This document shows, in pieces, positions 54,561 through 56,497 of a stretch of DNA of 56,497 nt (the stretch's first letter is position 1; every line of letters begins with the position of its first letter). The notes under the pieces were generated by a model. The model saw nothing but the letters and a program-made list of their open reading frames with translations. It was not told where the DNA came from and did no database searches. The stretch covers positions 75,725-132,221 of the forward strand of contig NMRA01000801.1 in assembly GCA_002633005.1 (NCBI GenBank), given 5' to 3'. The DNA comes from Phoronis australis (taxonomy: Eukaryota > Phoronida > Phoronidae). The translations under genes and the position numbers were made by a program.

Positions 54561-55400
54561 TCCAGAAACACAAAGAGCAGTAGTTACCAAAGTCGACGAC
54601 AGGAGTGACTCAGAAAAGCTGGTTTCGGGAATTTAACACAAGAGAACACTCGTGTTATCGGAATTAAAAGCAGGTTTTGGTAAACAATGTAATACGCTAT
54701 TTTCTCAGATAAGCATTTGAACGGGGCTTCTGTTTAGAAGTTGCAAATCTATTGTCCTGATAATTAAAATGGAACTGGTTGCCTTCAGGCCATTTCACTG
54801 CCCAACACCATTTGGTTTCCTATGATATTTTTCGTGGGGTGCTTGGAAACTGGGATAGCCCGGAGGCGTGTCAGAGTCTTCCCTTGCCCAAGGAGAAAGG
54901 TGTCTATACCTTTTGAGAAGGTAATTTTCTTAGGATAAGAAGGAAAATTCTCAGTTATTGTTTTCACTTGATATTGGCATTTTCTGACACGTCTCTTCAT
55001 GTTGATTCCAAAATGCCCAAAATATGCTGTTTTTTCAGCCCGTTTTTCCTTTTCTTGTCTCTGCATGAATGATGATCACCGTTTTCGAGTGGTCTTCATT
55101 TTTGGTGTGCTGTTTGGAGAAGTACCTCTGTTGGTTATAATTGCACTCAATCATATGCTGTGTAAAATAGTCCCTAAGCCCACACCCTAACCCTAACCCT
55201 AATGATGGTAGCTGCCTTTAACGATAAAATTGAGGGGAGTGTAGCCCTGACTCTAAGATCGTGGGGCAGAGGACATAACCCTAAGATTGAAGGCCGAACT
55301 ATTTTCAGCTACAAATAACGTCTTTAAAACTTTGAGAAGAGAACACGAGGAAGTTTGATACATGTTTGGATTTAGATTGAAAAGGAGATTCAGATCGAAT
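54561..55400. other. No gene seen; short telomere-like tract inside
   Basis: AT-rich spacer with short open stretches only, except for the CCCTAA tract at 55185-55202. Confidence 0.3.
55185..55202 (+). repeat. Three CCCTAA units (telomere-type)
   Basis: CCCTAACCCTAACCCTAA, preceded by a degenerate CCCTAAGCCCA at 55172. TTAGGG is the ancestral animal telomere repeat. Three units inside a scaffold are an interstitial trace, not a chromosome end. Confidence 0.7.
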
Positions 55401-55654
55401 AGTTAAGATTTTGGACGCTGATTGTACTGAGGCAACTTGACACATCTAGGGCAAGCCCGAGCACAACTGTATTGTGAAAGCAATGCTGCAGACAAGCTGT
55501 GTTCTTGTTCCATTACATGCTCAGGAGTGCCTAATTCAGTTTGTATCACATTTGTCCCTAAGTATAGGGTGTGTAGTGTGGACACGCTCTGTACAGAGCA
55601 AGTTGCTTCAGGGCAAGTTGTTCTAGGCTAGGTTAACTTGTGTGTATGTGTGGG

Positions 55655-56005
55655 CATGAATATCAGTGGCGGATCTAGGATATCACAAGGGGGGGCCCAA
55701 CATTTTGTCCGGCTGTAGGCATTTGCGCAAACTGAACCACGACTGTAGATGCGCATAGCACCGAATGGGGGGAGGTCGGGAGGGGGGAAAACCCCCCTCC
55801 CGCTCAGGAAATTTTTCTGTTTTTACCTCTAAAAATCAAGCATTTTCCTTGATTCCTGAAGTATTATCCAAGAAAAAAAGAAAAAAAAAACGGAGAACGT
55901 GTCAAACAGGAAAACTTGAACTGAACGTACCAAAGACTCGAACTCACGACCTGGAGCTTAGTGAGCGCGTGCGTTACCACTACACCACCACGATTAAACT
56001 ACTAC
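55655..56005 (-). mobile_element. tRNA-related SINE-like element
   Basis: On the minus strand from about 55998, GTGGTGGTGTAGTGGTAACG resembles a tRNA D-arm with RNA polymerase III A box, and GGTCGTGAGTTCGAGTC (about 55940) resembles a B box (GGTTCGANTCC type). A variable, C-rich body follows, ending in the tail ATCCTAGATCCGCCACTG (about 55665). The fold is imperfect (weak T stem), so it is a tRNA-derived repeat, not a functional tRNA gene. The tail is shared with 6821-6975. Confidence 0.5.
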
Positions 56006-56497
56006 GTTTATACTAAAAGACCTACTTGTTTATGGTCCACAGCGTTTGCGCGCGAAACCTACTTCTTTTCGCAATGCTATACGTTTTATATTTTGCGCCA
56101 TCAATTCTTAGCAAATTTGTCGTATTTAAAATAGTCTTCAAATGCCAAAAGACCAAATCCGTTTTTCGTGTTGGCAATAATGACGGGATTGCTTTGGAAT
56201 TCGTCTTAAGATAAGGTTTGACAAAGAGAGTATTGCGAGTTTCTGAGTGATTCACGCAGGCTTCGATTAAAATTCACATCTTACCAACAGCTTCTGTTTT
56301 TTCATCGTAACTCAGGTTCCATTCTCTTTAAAAAATGAAGTAAAATTCTTCATTGCACAGTGGAGCAGACGACGAAAACGGAGTCGTACTGCGCAGCGCC
56401 ACTGCCGGTCGCCTGGGATATCGCGGGAGAGCCTCTTAGCCATAGTTCCGTTACGAATGCGCCGTGTTCCGAATTTGACACTTGAAATTGGGTTTGA
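56006..56497. other. No gene recognised to the window end
   Basis: An open stretch on both strands at 56022-56255 has no recognised domain. The final ~150 bp are GC- and CpG-richer (GACGACGAAAACGGAGTCG, GCGCAGCGCCACTGCCGGTC), which could be the edge of a promoter beyond the window. Confidence 0.3.

Noticed and set aside
55185-55202. Chromosome end
   Set aside because: Only three CCCTAA units, with ordinary sequence continuing for 1.3 kb on the far side.
55930-56000. Functional tRNA gene on the minus strand
   Set aside because: A/B-box-like words are present, but the T stem and acceptor stem do not pair properly and it is fused to a repeat body; better read as a SINE.

Overview
This is a eukaryotic, almost certainly invertebrate-metazoan window: genes are split by introns with GT/AG borders, non-coding DNA is AT-rich, and most of the 56 kb is repeats and decayed transposons. 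Single Ns (839, 9998, 10790, 22273, 22837) and two N runs (17775-17968, 28750-28918) mark a draft assembly. At three places the sequence next to a single N is a near-identical duplicate, which looks like unmerged contig ends or allelic haplotypes of a very polymorphic (probably marine) animal. I cannot name the species.

The one confidently recognised host gene is pin1 (phospho-Ser/Thr-Pro peptidyl-prolyl isomerase, WW + parvulin) on the + strand. Its three coding exons (8550-8598, 15062-15256, 19118-19338) splice in phase to a 154-residue protein with all key residues. Intron 1 holds a TIR transposon, a second repeat family and two minisatellites. The second minisatellite runs straight into exon 2 and carries multiple copies of its splice acceptor. 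Intron 2 holds two long non-autonomous elements. A second gene may be represented by two phase-compatible candidate exons (26853-26970 and 29895-30034) of unknown product.

Mobile DNA, left to right: a long-TIR element (236-2690); a dead LINE (about 3140-5930) split by a TA-flanked DNA transposon (3822-5232); a TIR transposon (12254-14604); two Penelope-like 3' ends (27591-27985 and 37620-37990); several MITEs (23752-24122, 28371-29048, 30408-30847, 30893-31387, 38295-38690, 42440-43155); a longer relative of the TTAA MITE (43788-45473); THAP-domain remnants (31735-31859, 37340-37475, 48129-48474); a tRNA-related SINE-like unit (55655-56005).

The most striking system is a family of about 1.25 kb elements at 15519-16797, 17159-18826, 32818-34069 and 49894-51141, with end-less fragments at 20105-21125, 46190-47190, 49390-49890 and 51142-51800. 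Each complete copy has a 5' hairpin, a 10-bp subterminal inverted repeat, a core of about 145-bp subunits and a 3' hairpin, the layout of Helentron-associated (HINE/DINE-1-like) elements. Every core subunit carries a site matching the vertebrate CTCF consensus almost perfectly, in three flavours ordered A-B-C-A-B-C-A-B. The window therefore holds more than 40 CTCF-like sites delivered by one transposon family, two copies of it inside pin1.
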